NCBI GenBank assembly: GCA_900546175.1
Contig: URBX01000006.1
Span: 50,613-114,612 of the forward strand
Reading direction: 5' to 3'
Origin: an uncultured Eggerthella sp.
GTDB taxonomy: Bacteria > Actinomycetota > Coriobacteriia > Coriobacteriales > Eggerthellaceae
Length of the DNA: 64,000 nt
Shown here: in pieces, positions 1 to 9,094 of the stretch
Numbering within the stretch: position 1 is the stretch's first letter
How the letters are laid out: each line of letters starts with the position of its first letter
The notes under the pieces: generated by a model
What the model was told of the DNA's origin: nothing
The model's input: the letters and a program-made list of their open reading frames with translations, nothing else
Database searches by the model: none
Program-made: the position numbers and the translations under genes

Positions 1-126
1 TGCGAATCTGTTCTTATGGATTTGATGTACGATCTCCCAGACTACGAAGATGAAACACGCGTTGTTATTCGTCGAAGTGATGTCGAGGGAGAAACAAAGC
101 CAGAGATTCTGGTTGTATCTGAATAA
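1..126 (+). CDS. clpX: ClpX C-terminus (partial)
   Basis: Only the last 41 codons are present, read in frame from base 1 to a TAA at 124-126. The residues resemble the C-terminal end of ClpX, the AAA+ unfoldase that feeds substrates to ClpP: a helix of the type (E)S(V/I)LMDLMYDLP followed by a VVIRRSDVEGE-like strand, where ClpX proteins have V-(I/V)-x-x-(E/D)-V-V-E-G. valS follows after 32 bp. The call rests on a short C-terminal motif, so the gene family is likely but not certain. Confidence 0.75.
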   Translation, partial: CESVLMDLMYDLPDYEDETRVVIRRSDVEGETKPEILVVSE

Positions 127-158
127 TTTAGGTCCCTTTTTATTCATTAAGGAAGAAC

Positions 159-2813
159 ATGGCAGACAATAAAAAAAATGATGCATATAAAGATTGGGAA
201 ACTCCAATTTTTAACGCTTGGAAAAACAAAGGTTTATTTAAGCGCTCAGAAGGTTTTGGAAAAAATGGTGCGGAAAATTACACTATCGTAATTCCTCCTC
301 CAAACATTACTGGCATGTTGCACATGGGTCATGCACTTAATGACACAATTCAGGATACGTGCATTCGTCGTGCTCGTATGCAGGGATACAAAACCCGTTG
401 GGTTCTTGGAACTGATCATGCGGGCATTGCAACTCAGACTAAAGTGGATAAAAAGCTTCAAGAAGAGGGCGTTTCTCGTTTGGAGATTGGCAGAGAAAAA
501 TTCATTGAGGCTTGCTATGACTGGCGTGATGAGTATGGCACTACCATCGTTAATCAAATTATGGGCATGGGTTGCTCTTGCGACTTTGATGATGAGCAGT
601 TTACTCTTTCTCCAGAATATGTTGAGGCGGTTCGCAAAGTATTTGTTGACTGGTATCACGATGACAAAATTTATAAAGGAAAGCGCATTGTAAACTGGTG
701 TCCATCTTGTACTACTGCAATTGCTGACGACGAAGCAGAGTACGTTGATGAAAAGGGTCATCTTTGGTATCTTCGCTACCCATTATCAGAGCCAGTAGAT
801 GGTATGGAATACATTGTTGTTGCTACAACTCGTCCTGAAACCATGCTTGGTGATACTGGTGTTGCAGTAAGTCCTAAGGATGAGCGTTATAAGAATCTGG
901 TAGGTAAGACTTGTATTTTGCCTATCGCAAATCGTGAAATTCCAATTTTTGCTGACTTCCACGTGGATAGCGAATTTGGTACTGGTTGCGTAAAAACAAC
1001 TCCTGCTCATGACCCTAATGACTACGCAATGGGTGAACGCAACGGTTTGGAAAAGATTAATATTTTTGATGAACACGCAGTAGTTGTTGAAGGTTATGGC
1101 AAATTTAGTGGCATGACCCGTGATGAGGCACGTCAAGCAGTTGTTGATGAATTTGAAGCTTTAGGCTTGCTTGATCACGTTGAAGACCACGACCATTCAG
1201 TTATGACTTGTTATCGCTGCCATACCAAATTAGAGCCATGGCTTTCTGAGCAGTGGTTTGTTGCTGTTGACGAGTTGAAGAAAGAAGCAGCACGCGTTGT
1301 TGAAGATGGTTCAATTCAGTTCTATCCTGCTCGCTGGAAACAGGTATATCTTGACTGGCTGGAAAATTTAAAAGACTGGTGTATTTCTCGCCAATTGTGG
1401 TGGGGTCATCGTATCCCTATGTTCTATTGTGATGAATGTGGCTGGGAAGATGCGTCGGTTAATGACTTAGAGGTATGTCCAAAGTGTGGTAAGCCGCTTC
1501 GTCAGGACGAAGACGTTCTTGATACGTGGTTCTCTTCTCAGCTTTGGCCATTCGCAACTCAGGGCTGGCCTCAGCAAGGAGTTGAATGCCTTGAGGGGGT
1601 TTATCCAACCCAGGTACTTTCTACTGCTCGTGACATTATGGGCTTATGGGTTGCTCGTATGGTTATGTCTTCTTTGTACTTCACCAACGAAATCCCATTC
1701 GAAAAGGTAATTATTCATCCAACCGTAATGGCTCATGATGGAAAGCCAATGTCTAAGAGCCGCGGTAATGGCGTTGATCCGTTAAAGCTTATGGAAGACT
1801 ACGGCGCAGACGGTATGCGATTTGGCTTGCTTATGCAGGTTACTGGTATGCAGGATTTGAAGTTCAATGAAAGCAAATTGGAATCAAGCCGTAATTTTGC
1901 AAACAAGATTCGCAATGCAGCCCGCTTTGTCATGATGAATTTAGAGGATTATGTTCCTGGTGAGCCTAATCCGTCAACCATCGCTGATAAGTGGATTTTC
2001 TCTCGTCTTGCGTCTTTAATTAAGTCTCTTGATGAAGCGTATGAAAGCTTTGAATTTGGCGAAATTACTCGTGAATTGTATTCCTTCTTCTGGAATGAAT
2101 TCTGCGACTGGTATATTGAGTTCTCCAAATCTCGTTTGAATTCAGGTGGTGAAGATCGCCAGATTTGTCAGCGTAATTTGGTATTTGTTTTGGATACTGC
2201 GCTCCGCTTACTTCATCCAATTATGCCATTTGTTACTGAGCAGATTTATCAGGATTTGCCAGGCGAAAAGGATACCGAATTTTTGATGGAAGCTGCGTGG
2301 CCTGACTACGAGAATTACGCTTTGTATAGTAATCCTGAAGCAGAGCGAGAAATTGTGATGGTAACCGAAGTAGTATCGGGTGTTCGTTCTGTTCGTGCGC
2401 GTTATGGTATTTCTCCAAAACAGGCTGTTCAGGTTGAGGTTAAGCCAGCAGGCGAGTCTGAGAAAGAGATTTTTGCTTCTCAGCAGGAGCTCATTAGCGC
2501 GTTGGCAAACATTGAAGTAGTAAACCTTGATTGCAGTCTTGAAAAGCCAAAAGAATCCACCATGGTGCTTGCTTCTGGTGTTGAAGCATACGTTGTGCTC
2601 TCTGGATTGGTTGACTTTGAAGTTGAGCGTTCTCGTATCGAGAAAGAATTGAAAACTATCACGAAAGATCGTGATAAGTTTGCAAAGAAACTCTCAAACC
2701 AAGGATTCCTTTCGAAGGCAGCTCCTGAGATTATCGAAAAAGACAAGAAGCGTCTTGCTGAGTTAGAGGATAAGTTTGCGCGTTTAACCGCTCAGTTGGA
2801 AGAAATGAACTAA
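159..2813 (+). CDS. valS: Valyl-tRNA synthetase
   Basis: Class I synthetase that charges tRNA-Val and edits misactivated threonine. At 884 aa it has the usual ValRS length. The HIGH-type motif is HMGH at residues 55-58 after PPPNITG. The KMSKS-type motif is PMSKS at 530-534, so the first Lys is replaced by Pro while the second Lys is kept. The CP1 editing domain (TTRPETMLGDT) and the C-terminal coiled-coil arm (about 810-884) are present. The ATG at 159 is preceded by AAGGAAG. The gene lies just downstream of clpX, with no folC after it, and ends at a strong terminator. Confidence 0.97.
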   Translation: MADNKKNDAYKDWETPIFNAWKNKGLFKRSEGFGKNGAENYTIVIPPPNITGMLHMGHALNDTIQDTCIRRARMQGYKTRWVLGTDHAGIATQTKVDKKLQEEGVSRLEIGREKFIEACYDWRDEYGTTIVNQIMGMGCSCDFDDEQFTLSPEYVEAVRKVFVDWYHDDKIYKGKRIVNWCPSCTTAIADDEAEYVDEKGHLWYLRYPLSEPVDGMEYIVVATTRPETMLGDTGVAVSPKDERYKNLVGKTCILPIANREIPIFADFHVDSEFGTGCVKTTPAHDPNDYAMGERNGLEKINIFDEHAVVVEGYGKFSGMTRDEARQAVVDEFEALGLLDHVEDHDHSVMTCYRCHTKLEPWLSEQWFVAVDELKKEAARVVEDGSIQFYPARWKQVYLDWLENLKDWCISRQLWWGHRIPMFYCDECGWEDASVNDLEVCPKCGKPLRQDEDVLDTWFSSQLWPFATQGWPQQGVECLEGVYPTQVLSTARDIMGLWVARMVMSSLYFTNEIPFEKVIIHPTVMAHDGKPMSKSRGNGVDPLKLMEDYGADGMRFGLLMQVTGMQDLKFNESKLESSRNFANKIRNAARFVMMNLEDYVPGEPNPSTIADKWIFSRLASLIKSLDEAYESFEFGEITRELYSFFWNEFCDWYIEFSKSRLNSGGEDRQICQRNLVFVLDTALRLLHPIMPFVTEQIYQDLPGEKDTEFLMEAAWPDYENYALYSNPEAEREIVMVTEVVSGVRSVRARYGISPKQAVQVEVKPAGESEKEIFASQQELISALANIEVVNLDCSLEKPKESTMVLASGVEAYVVLSGLVDFEVERSRIEKELKTITKDRDKFAKKLSNQGFLSKAAPEIIEKDKKRLAELEDKFARLTAQLEEMN

Positions 2814-2826
2814 GAGAATACGCGAT

Positions 2827-2863
2827 AAACCCACAAGGTGTTTTCCCTTGTGGGTTTGTTTGT
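2827..2863 (+). terminator. Intrinsic terminator after valS
   Basis: A 12-bp stem (AAACCCACAAGG at 2827-2838 with its complement at 2846-2857) has a 7-nt loop and is followed by a T-rich run. It lies 14 bp after the valS stop codon. Confidence 0.85.
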
Positions 2864-2926
2864 TAGAATGACTTTTTGAAAGTATTAAAACGTTAGTAGC
2901 ACGTCATACCATAGGAAGAAGAAAGT

Positions 2927-3403
2927 ATGTCTAATCTTGTTTCACAGTTTTTAACCCCAGAGCTTCAGCTGGTTCTGATTTTTCTCGTAGCCATCTTGGT
3001 TGCTCTTTGGATTTTGTCTGTTGTATGGGTTGCTAAAGATGCCCGCTATCGTGGTGCGGGAATGTACTGGGCAGCGGTTGCTATTATTCCTATTGTTGGA
3101 GTAATTGCTTATTGCTTACTTCGCCCTGCTATTTCAAAAGCAGATAGGGAAGAACAGGATTTAGAATTAGCCCTTAAGCAGCGTGAATTGATGAAGTTTG
3201 GTGAATGTAACCATTGCGGCTATCCTGTTGAGGATGATTACGTAATGTGTCCAAATTGTCATCAGCGTTTAAAGAATCTTTGTCCAACCTGCCATCATGC
3301 TCTACGTCCTGAATGGTCGGTATGTCCTTACTGCACCACTCAAATTGGTGGAAGACGCATGCCTCAAAATCCTGGCAATGCGGGACAAACAATGAAAATG
3401 TAA
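2927..3403 (+). CDS. Membrane-anchored double zinc-ribbon protein
   Basis: A 158-aa protein not recognised as a named gene. Two hydrophobic segments (about 13-36 and 46-66) resemble the phospholipase-D-nuclease N-terminal type membrane module. A charged helix (70-90) follows, then a double zinc ribbon with four CxxC knuckles: C94/C97, C108/C111, C119/C122 and C133/C136. The zinc ribbons should face the cytoplasm if the usual topology holds. The start ATG at 2927 is preceded by AGGAAGAAGAA. It sits alone between the valS terminator and thrS. Function is unknown; a role as an adaptor or scaffold is only a guess. Confidence 0.8.
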   Translation: MSNLVSQFLTPELQLVLIFLVAILVALWILSVVWVAKDARYRGAGMYWAAVAIIPIVGVIAYCLLRPAISKADREEQDLELALKQRELMKFGECNHCGYPVEDDYVMCPNCHQRLKNLCPTCHHALRPEWSVCPYCTTQIGGRRMPQNPGNAGQTMKM

Positions 3404-3467
3404 TTAATGCAGTACTTTTTACGTATTCCAGATTTGTAGTCAGGTTAGCGTAGAAAAAGACTGTATT

Positions 3468-3530
3468 GAGGGGCCGCCATTGTGCGGCTCGTTGTTCGTA
3501 AGGTAAAGTGCAGGTGCTTTGTGCGCACCC
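3468..3530 (+). promoter_or_regulatory. Structured thrS leader
   Basis: Two short hairpins lie in the region before thrS. One is GAG(GGG)CCGC at 3468-3477 pairing with GCGGCTC at 3484-3490. The other is GGTGC at 3513-3517 pairing with GCACC at 3525-3529. They end about 10 nt before the ribosome-binding site. There is no T-box core (TGGNACC), so this is not a T-box leader. A role in translational control of thrS is possible but unproven. Confidence 0.35.
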
Positions 3531-3550
3531 GGCACGGAAAGGAAACTATA

Positions 3551-5464
3551 ATGGAAATCGTTTTACCTGATGGATCAAAGAAAACCCTTGAAGTAGGCGC
3601 AACCGTATATGATGTTGCTGCATCTATTGGTACCGGCCTCGCTAAGGCTGCGTTAGCAGGAAAGATCAATGGTGAATTGGTTGATATTACCGCAGAAGTA
3701 ACAGATGGATGTCTTGTTGAGATTATCACTAACAAGTCTGCAGAGGCATTAGATATCATGCGTCATTCTGCTGCTCACGTTATGGCAGAAGCAGTTCAGT
3801 TACTTTATCCTGATGTTCAAATTGCTTTTGGCCCACAGACCGAAACAGGCTTTTTCTATGACTTCGAATTAAGCCACGCAATTTCTACCGATGATTTTGA
3901 GGCTATCGAAGCAAAGATTGCTCAAATTATTAAAGCTGATGAACCATTCGTGCGCCAGGTGGTAACACGTGAACAAGCAAAGGAAATCTTTGCAAATCAG
4001 CGTTTTAAGCTTGAACACATTGATGAGCTTCCTGAAGGTGAAGAGATTTCTATCTATCGCCATGGCTTATTTGTTGATTTGTGCAGCGGTCCTCATGTTC
4101 CTTCTGCAGGAAAGATTGGCGCTTTCAAACTTATGAAGGTGGCAGGTGCGTACTGGAAAGGCGACGCTGAGCGTGAAATGCTTCAGCGTGTTTACGGTAC
4201 TGCTTTCTTTAAGAAAGCTGAGTTGGAAGAGTATCTCCATAACTTAGAAGAGGCAGAAAAGCGCGATCATCGTAAAGTGGGTCGTGAGCTTGGTTTGTTC
4301 ATGCTTGATGAGAATGCAGGAGTTGGTCTTCCTCTTTATCCACCAAAGGGTGCACGCGTAATTCGCTTGCTCCAAGAGTGGCTTCGTCGTGATTTGTATG
4401 CACGAGGCTACGAAGAAGTAATTACTCCTCATGTATATAAATCTGATGTTTGGAAAACTTCTGGTCATTATGATTTCTATAAAGAAAACATGTACTTCTT
4501 TAACATCAACGAAGGTTCTGATGAGAATCCTCGCTTGAGCGAATACGGTGTAAAGCCAATGAACTGTCCAGGTCATGTAATGCTGTATCGCAATGAAATT
4601 CATTCTTATCGTGACTTACCATTGCGTTTATTTGAGTTTGGTACGGTTTATCGTCATGAAATGTCCGGTGTAGTTCATGGTCTCTTGCGTGCTCGTGGAT
4701 TTACTCAGGACGATGCGCATGTTTTCTGTACTCGTGACCAAGTAATTGACGAAGTTGTTGCAATTCTTGATTTGGTTGACCACATCATGTCTACGTTCGG
4801 ATTTGAGTACATGGCAGAAATCTCTACTCGTCCAGAAAAATCCATTGGTACTGATGATATGTGGGAACACGCAACTTCATCCTTGAAGGAAGCATGCAAG
4901 CGCCACAATCTTGCGTATGAAATCAATGAAGGTGACGGTGCTTTCTACGGACCTAAGATTGACATTAAAGTAAAGGATGCAATTGGTCGTACGTGGCAGT
5001 GCTCAACGGTTCAGGTTGATTTCAACTTGCCTGAGCGTTTCAATTTGACATACCGTACCGCAGAAAACACGGAAGAGCAGCCTTGGATGCTCCATCGTGC
5101 AATCTTTGGTTCTATCGAGCGTTTCTTCGGAATTCTTATTGAGCATTATGCTGGCGCTTTGCCAATGTGGCTTGCTCCTGTTCAGGTTGCTTTGTTGCCT
5201 TTGGCAGATCGTCATATTGATGCATGTAAAGAACTTGCTGCAAAGATTACTAAAGCAGGTGGTCGTGTTGAGGTTTATGAGCAGAACGAGCCTATGCGCG
5301 TAAAAATTGCAAAGGCTCAGCACGAGAAAATTCCTTACATGTGCGTTATTGGTGATAAGGAAATCGAAAACGGAACAGTATCGGTTCGTGAACGCAGCGA
5401 AGGCGATTTGGGTGCATGGACTGTTGAGACTTTGCTTGAGAAAGTGCGCGAAGCTTCTCTCTAA
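3551..5464 (+). CDS. thrS: Threonyl-tRNA synthetase
   Basis: Class II synthetase that charges tRNA-Thr and deacylates Ser-tRNA-Thr. From the ATG at 3551 (after GGAAAGGAAAC) the protein is 637 aa. The reading frame stays open upstream to 3482, but that stretch encodes no TGS-like sequence, so the later start is used. Domains in order: TGS (1-60), editing domain with HxxxH (H72, H76), catalytic core with the zinc ligand Cys339 in MNCPGH and the RHEMSG motif, and the anticodon-binding C-terminal domain (about 535-637). A terminator follows at 5528. Confidence 0.97.
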   Translation: MEIVLPDGSKKTLEVGATVYDVAASIGTGLAKAALAGKINGELVDITAEVTDGCLVEIITNKSAEALDIMRHSAAHVMAEAVQLLYPDVQIAFGPQTETGFFYDFELSHAISTDDFEAIEAKIAQIIKADEPFVRQVVTREQAKEIFANQRFKLEHIDELPEGEEISIYRHGLFVDLCSGPHVPSAGKIGAFKLMKVAGAYWKGDAEREMLQRVYGTAFFKKAELEEYLHNLEEAEKRDHRKVGRELGLFMLDENAGVGLPLYPPKGARVIRLLQEWLRRDLYARGYEEVITPHVYKSDVWKTSGHYDFYKENMYFFNINEGSDENPRLSEYGVKPMNCPGHVMLYRNEIHSYRDLPLRLFEFGTVYRHEMSGVVHGLLRARGFTQDDAHVFCTRDQVIDEVVAILDLVDHIMSTFGFEYMAEISTRPEKSIGTDDMWEHATSSLKEACKRHNLAYEINEGDGAFYGPKIDIKVKDAIGRTWQCSTVQVDFNLPERFNLTYRTAENTEEQPWMLHRAIFGSIERFFGILIEHYAGALPMWLAPVQVALLPLADRHIDACKELAAKITKAGGRVEVYEQNEPMRVKIAKAQHEKIPYMCVIGDKEIENGTVSVRERSEGDLGAWTVETLLEKVREASL

Positions 5465-5527
5465 TAATTCTCAAAAACGGTGTTTTCGTAACGCTTGTGA
5501 AAAAGCGAAGACAAAGAATATACTCTT

Positions 5528-5561
5528 GAACGGCTCTTTTGGGAGCCGTTCTTCTGTTTTT
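5528..5561 (+). terminator. Intrinsic terminator after thrS
   Basis: A 9-bp perfect stem (GAACGGCTC at 5528-5536 with GAGCCGTTC at 5543-5551) is followed by a T-rich tail. Confidence 0.85.
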
Positions 5562-5658
5562 GTGCAAAACATTTCGTCTAGAAAAAGCGTATTTTTCTGC
5601 AGAACAGCATAAAGTTATATACAATGACCTCAAAAAGATTATCTGAAAGGTGGTCAGC

Positions 5659-5967
5659 ATGGTTAAGCAGATTTCTCGTGATGAATTCAATACCTTAGTA
5701 GCGCATTCCGACAAGCCAGTATTAGTAGATTTCTTCGCAACATGGTGTGGCCCTTGCCGCATGATGGCTCCCGTACTTGAGCAGATTTCTGACGAAGTTT
5801 CTGATATCGCAGTTGTGTACAAGGTAGATATTGACGAAAATCCTCAATTAGCTGCCCAGTTTGGCATCATGAGTGTTCCTACTCTTATGGTGTTTAAGGA
5901 AGGCAAGGCGGTTAATACCTTTGTAGGAATGCAGTCAAAGCAGACCCTTATTAATGCTTTGCGCTAG
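5659..5967 (+). CDS. trxA: Thioredoxin
   Basis: Small cytoplasmic dithiol reductant of 102 aa. The redox motif WCGPC is at residues 29-33 in the context FFATWCGPC, and the conserved cis-proline loop (SVPTL) is present. An in-frame GTG lies at 5650, but the ATG at 5659 is preferred because the AAAGGTGG ribosome site sits just before it. The gene is followed at once by thioredoxin reductase, so substrate and enzyme form a two-gene unit. Confidence 0.97.
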   Translation: MVKQISRDEFNTLVAHSDKPVLVDFFATWCGPCRMMAPVLEQISDEVSDIAVVYKVDIDENPQLAAQFGIMSVPTLMVFKEGKAVNTFVGMQSKQTLINALR

Positions 5968-5975
5968 GAATGTTG

Positions 5976-6935
5976 ATGAACAAGTTTGATATTGCAATTG
6001 TGGGCGCTGGTCCGGCAGGTTTGTCGGCAGCGCTCTATGCTGCGCGGTCTGGATTAAAAACGGTAGTGTTTGAGAAAACAGCTCCCGGAGGGCAACTCAA
6101 CTCAATTCATTCGTTAGAAAACTACCCAGGCTTTTCTGAGGGAATCTCTGGTTCAGATTTGGCTTTTCAATTATTCAGTCAAGCTCAAAAGTTTGGTACA
6201 GAATTTTTGTTTGAAGAGGTAGTTTCCTTACGGTTTGCTGATGTATGCGAAGAAGCATGCTTATCGGAAAATATTCCGTGCCCTCTCTATGTGGTTGCAA
6301 CCCAAAATAACGAGTATCTGGCTCGATCAGTAATTATTGCAACAGGTGCAGAGCCTCTTTCGCTCCCTTTAATTGATTCAACTAACTTAATTGGGAAAGG
6401 TGTTTCTTTCTGCGCAACGTGCGATGGAAACTTCTTTAAAGACCAAGTTGTGTGCGTAATCGGAGGAGGAAACACTGCTGTTGCGGACGCTATTTATTTG
6501 TCGCACCTTTGTAGAGAAGTTCATCTTTTCGTAAGAAAAAACAAGTTTAAGGCCGATTCTTGGCAAGTTCATATCCTTGAGCAGCTTTCTAACGTGTTTG
6601 TTCACTTTGAAACAGAATTGGTAGAGGTTTACGAAACGGAAAATAAGCTTTCAGGCGTTGCGTACAAGAATAATGAAACCTTGGTTATTGAACAATTGGA
6701 TTGTCAGGGGCTTTTTCTTGCCGTAGGGGTTTCTTCTCAAACTCAGTGGCTTAAAGACTTTGTTCACTGTAATGAGGATAGCCAAATTGAGGTTGATGCT
6801 TCTTTTAAAACCTCACTTCCTGGTGTGTATGCAGCAGGTGATGTCAGGAGTGGCTCTCTTCGTCAAGTAGTTACCGCTGCCGCTGATGGTGCTTCTGCAG
6901 CTGCATGGGCTTTTAACTTCTTATCTTCGTGTTAA
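5976..6935 (+). CDS. trxB: Thioredoxin reductase (NADPH, FAD)
   Basis: Low-molecular-weight thioredoxin reductase of about 319 aa, passing electrons from NADPH through FAD to TrxA. Seen: FAD-binding GAGPAG (10-15), the redox pair CATC (C146, C149), the NADPH-binding GGGNTA after it, and the C-terminal FAD segment GVYAAGDVR. ATG codons occur at 5970 and 5976. The second is better spaced from AGGA at 5966-5969. It follows trxA by 8 bp and is probably co-transcribed. Confidence 0.95.
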   Translation: MNKFDIAIVGAGPAGLSAALYAARSGLKTVVFEKTAPGGQLNSIHSLENYPGFSEGISGSDLAFQLFSQAQKFGTEFLFEEVVSLRFADVCEEACLSENIPCPLYVVATQNNEYLARSVIIATGAEPLSLPLIDSTNLIGKGVSFCATCDGNFFKDQVVCVIGGGNTAVADAIYLSHLCREVHLFVRKNKFKADSWQVHILEQLSNVFVHFETELVEVYETENKLSGVAYKNNETLVIEQLDCQGLFLAVGVSSQTQWLKDFVHCNEDSQIEVDASFKTSLPGVYAAGDVRSGSLRQVVTAAADGASAAAWAFNFLSSC

Positions 6936-6985
6936 AATACAAAGTTACGATTACTTATAATAACCTTTGAATAGGATACTTATTT

Positions 6986-8053
6986 ATGCGTGAAAAACTT
7001 GAAAAGATTATTGCAGTATACCAAGAGCTTGAACTCAAACTTGGTGATCCTGCTGTTGTTTCTAATCAGAGCGAATATCAGAAGCTTGCAAAAAGCTATT
7101 CCAATCAGGGTCCTTTGGTAGCAAAGTCTAAAGAATATCTTCGTGCTCTTGATGATATTGCAGAGGCGAAAGAAATGCTCTCTGACCCTGACATGAAGGA
7201 GTTTGCGCAAGAAGAAATTGCAGAAAATGAAGCAAAACTTCCTGGCTTAGAAGAAGACATTAAGTTTATGCTTATTCCTTCTGATCCTGCAGACGAAAAG
7301 GATATTATTGTTGAAATTCGTGCTGCAGCAGGCGGTGATGAGGCGGCTATTTTTGCGGGCGATTTGTACAACATGTATACCCGCTTTGCTTCTCAACAGG
7401 GTTGGAAGTGTGAGCTTATGGACGTTCATCCTTCTGAAGCGGGTGGCTACAAAGAAATTCAGTTTAAGGTCAAGGGCGAAAAAGTATATTCGGTTATGAA
7501 GTTTGAATCGGGTGTTCATCGTGTTCAGCGAGTCCCAAAGACCGAATCTCAGGGTCGTATTCATACCTCAACTGCAACCGTTGCTGTGCTTCCTGAAGCT
7601 GATGAAGTAGAAGTAGAAATCAACGATAACGACTTGCGTATTGACGTATATCGTGCTGGTGGTCCTGGTGGTCAGTGTGTTAACACTACTGACTCCGCTG
7701 TTCGTATTACCCACCTTCCAACTGGTTTGGTTGTTCAGTCTCAGGATCAAAAATCTCAGCTCCAGAATAAGATTGCCGCAATGGCAGTTTTGCGTGCTCG
7801 TTTATATGAAAAAATGCTTGCTGAACAGCAGGCAGAAGAAGGCGCAAAACGTCTTGCTCAGATTGGTTCTGGCGATCGCGCAGAGAAGATTCGTACCTAC
7901 AATGGTCCCCAAGACCGCGTTACGGATCATCGTATTGGTTACAACGGCACCTATAACGGAATTTTGCTTGGTGCAGGCGGAAACGGTTTGCAAGAGTTGA
8001 TTACGGCGCTTCAGGCAGCGGATCGTGCCGCAAAACTCGAAGAAGCAGTATAA
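6986..8053 (+). CDS. prfA: Peptide chain release factor 1
   Basis: RF1 (355 aa) recognises UAA and UAG and triggers peptide release. The codon-recognition tripeptide is P184-K185-T186, a normal PxT form, and the catalytic GGQ is at 228-230. A -10-like TATAAT lies at 6956-6961 and a weak AGGA ribosome site precedes the ATG. The gene ends at a strong terminator, yet prmC, whose product methylates the GGQ glutamine, lies directly beyond it. Confidence 0.97.
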   Translation: MREKLEKIIAVYQELELKLGDPAVVSNQSEYQKLAKSYSNQGPLVAKSKEYLRALDDIAEAKEMLSDPDMKEFAQEEIAENEAKLPGLEEDIKFMLIPSDPADEKDIIVEIRAAAGGDEAAIFAGDLYNMYTRFASQQGWKCELMDVHPSEAGGYKEIQFKVKGEKVYSVMKFESGVHRVQRVPKTESQGRIHTSTATVAVLPEADEVEVEINDNDLRIDVYRAGGPGGQCVNTTDSAVRITHLPTGLVVQSQDQKSQLQNKIAAMAVLRARLYEKMLAEQQAEEGAKRLAQIGSGDRAEKIRTYNGPQDRVTDHRIGYNGTYNGILLGAGGNGLQELITALQAADRAAKLEEAV

Positions 8054-8068
8054 GGGTTGATTTGTTTT

Positions 8069-8097
8069 GTCCCAGTGCAAAGCGCTGGGACTTTTTT
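8069..8097 (+). terminator. Intrinsic terminator between prfA and prmC
   Basis: A 10-bp stem with one G-T pair (GTCCCAGTGC at 8069-8078, GCGCTGGGAC at 8082-8091) is followed by six T. It is a textbook terminator and would uncouple prmC from prfA unless read through. Confidence 0.85.
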
Positions 8098-8124
8098 CAT
8101 ATTAGGCTGATTTTGGGAGTGTTG

Positions 8125-9054
8125 ATGGCAGAGGTTTGGACAGTAAAAAGTATTCTTGATTGGTGTTGCGATTATCTTGATCGACACGGGGATGCGCAAC
8201 CGCGCCTTTCTGCTCAGTGGTTACTGAGTGAAGCAACCGGCCTTTCTCGAATAGAGCTCTACACAAATCTTGAACGACCACTTTCAATGGATGAGCGCAG
8301 CCGTATGCGTGATTGGGTAAAAAGACGGGGAGAAGGACAGCCTCTTCAGTTAATTGTAGGCACTGCTCCTTTTCGCTATCTTACCTTACAGGTTGCACCC
8401 AATGTTTTAATTCCTCGACCTGAAACGGAAGTACTTGTTTCGGAAGCGCTTCAAAAGCTTAATCTTCCAAAAGTGTGCGCGCGGGTTGAGGTTGACGAAG
8501 AAGGGGAGCATGTAGTTGATTCTTCGCTGCCTTCTTTATCTGTTTTGGATTTATGTACCGGTTCAGGATGTATCGCTTGTTCGATTGCTTCGGAATATCC
8601 CGCTTCTTCAGTGGTTGCTACTGATATTTCTCCTGATGCGTTAGCCCTTGCTCAAAAAAACGTTGATAGCCTTGGATTGTCTCAGCGAGTTACTGTTCGG
8701 GAAAGCAATTTGTTTGAAGCGCTTCTTCCCGAGTGTAGCGAATGCTTTGACCTGGTTATCTCTAATCCTCCTTATGTTCCAACTGCCGTATGTGAAACGC
8801 TTGATAAAGAAGTGAGAGAATTTGAGCCACTTCTTGCTCTTGATGGTGGCCCAGATGGTTTAGCAGTGTTTCGCGCTATGCTTGAAGGGATGTATGTTTC
8901 TTTGAAGCCGGGGGGACTGTTTGCGCTTGAGCTTTTTGAGGACCATATGAATCAGGCAGCTCAGTTAGCTTTGCAATTTGGTTTTATTGATGTTGAAATA
9001 AGAAAAGATCTTGCCGGCAAAGAAAGAATCCTTTTGGGCAAAAAGCCAGAATAG
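8125..9054 (+). CDS. prmC: Release factor glutamine methyltransferase
   Basis: SAM-dependent N5-glutamine methyltransferase (309 aa) that modifies the GGQ motif of RF1 and RF2. The catalytic NPPY motif (SNPPYVP) and the SAM-binding DLCTGSGCI motif are present. A 20-30 residue acidic insertion precedes the SAM motif. Although the frame is open from 8062, that start lies inside the prfA terminator; the ATG at 8125 with GGGAG upstream is chosen. The punA-like gene follows. Confidence 0.93.
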   Translation: MAEVWTVKSILDWCCDYLDRHGDAQPRLSAQWLLSEATGLSRIELYTNLERPLSMDERSRMRDWVKRRGEGQPLQLIVGTAPFRYLTLQVAPNVLIPRPETEVLVSEALQKLNLPKVCARVEVDEEGEHVVDSSLPSLSVLDLCTGSGCIACSIASEYPASSVVATDISPDALALAQKNVDSLGLSQRVTVRESNLFEALLPECSECFDLVISNPPYVPTAVCETLDKEVREFEPLLALDGGPDGLAVFRAMLEGMYVSLKPGGLFALELFEDHMNQAAQLALQFGFIDVEIRKDLAGKERILLGKKPE

Positions 9055-9094
9055 TTCTCTATAATCCAAATCAGGGGTAAAGGAAGGACTTAAT

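Noticed and set aside
3482..3550. Longer thrS starting at 3482
   Set aside because: The extra residues are basic and unrelated to TGS; the region is better read as a structured leader with the ribosome site before 3551.
8062..8124. Longer prmC starting at 8062
   Set aside because: That start falls inside the prfA terminator and lacks a ribosome site; the ATG at 8125 has GGGAG and the family N-terminus.
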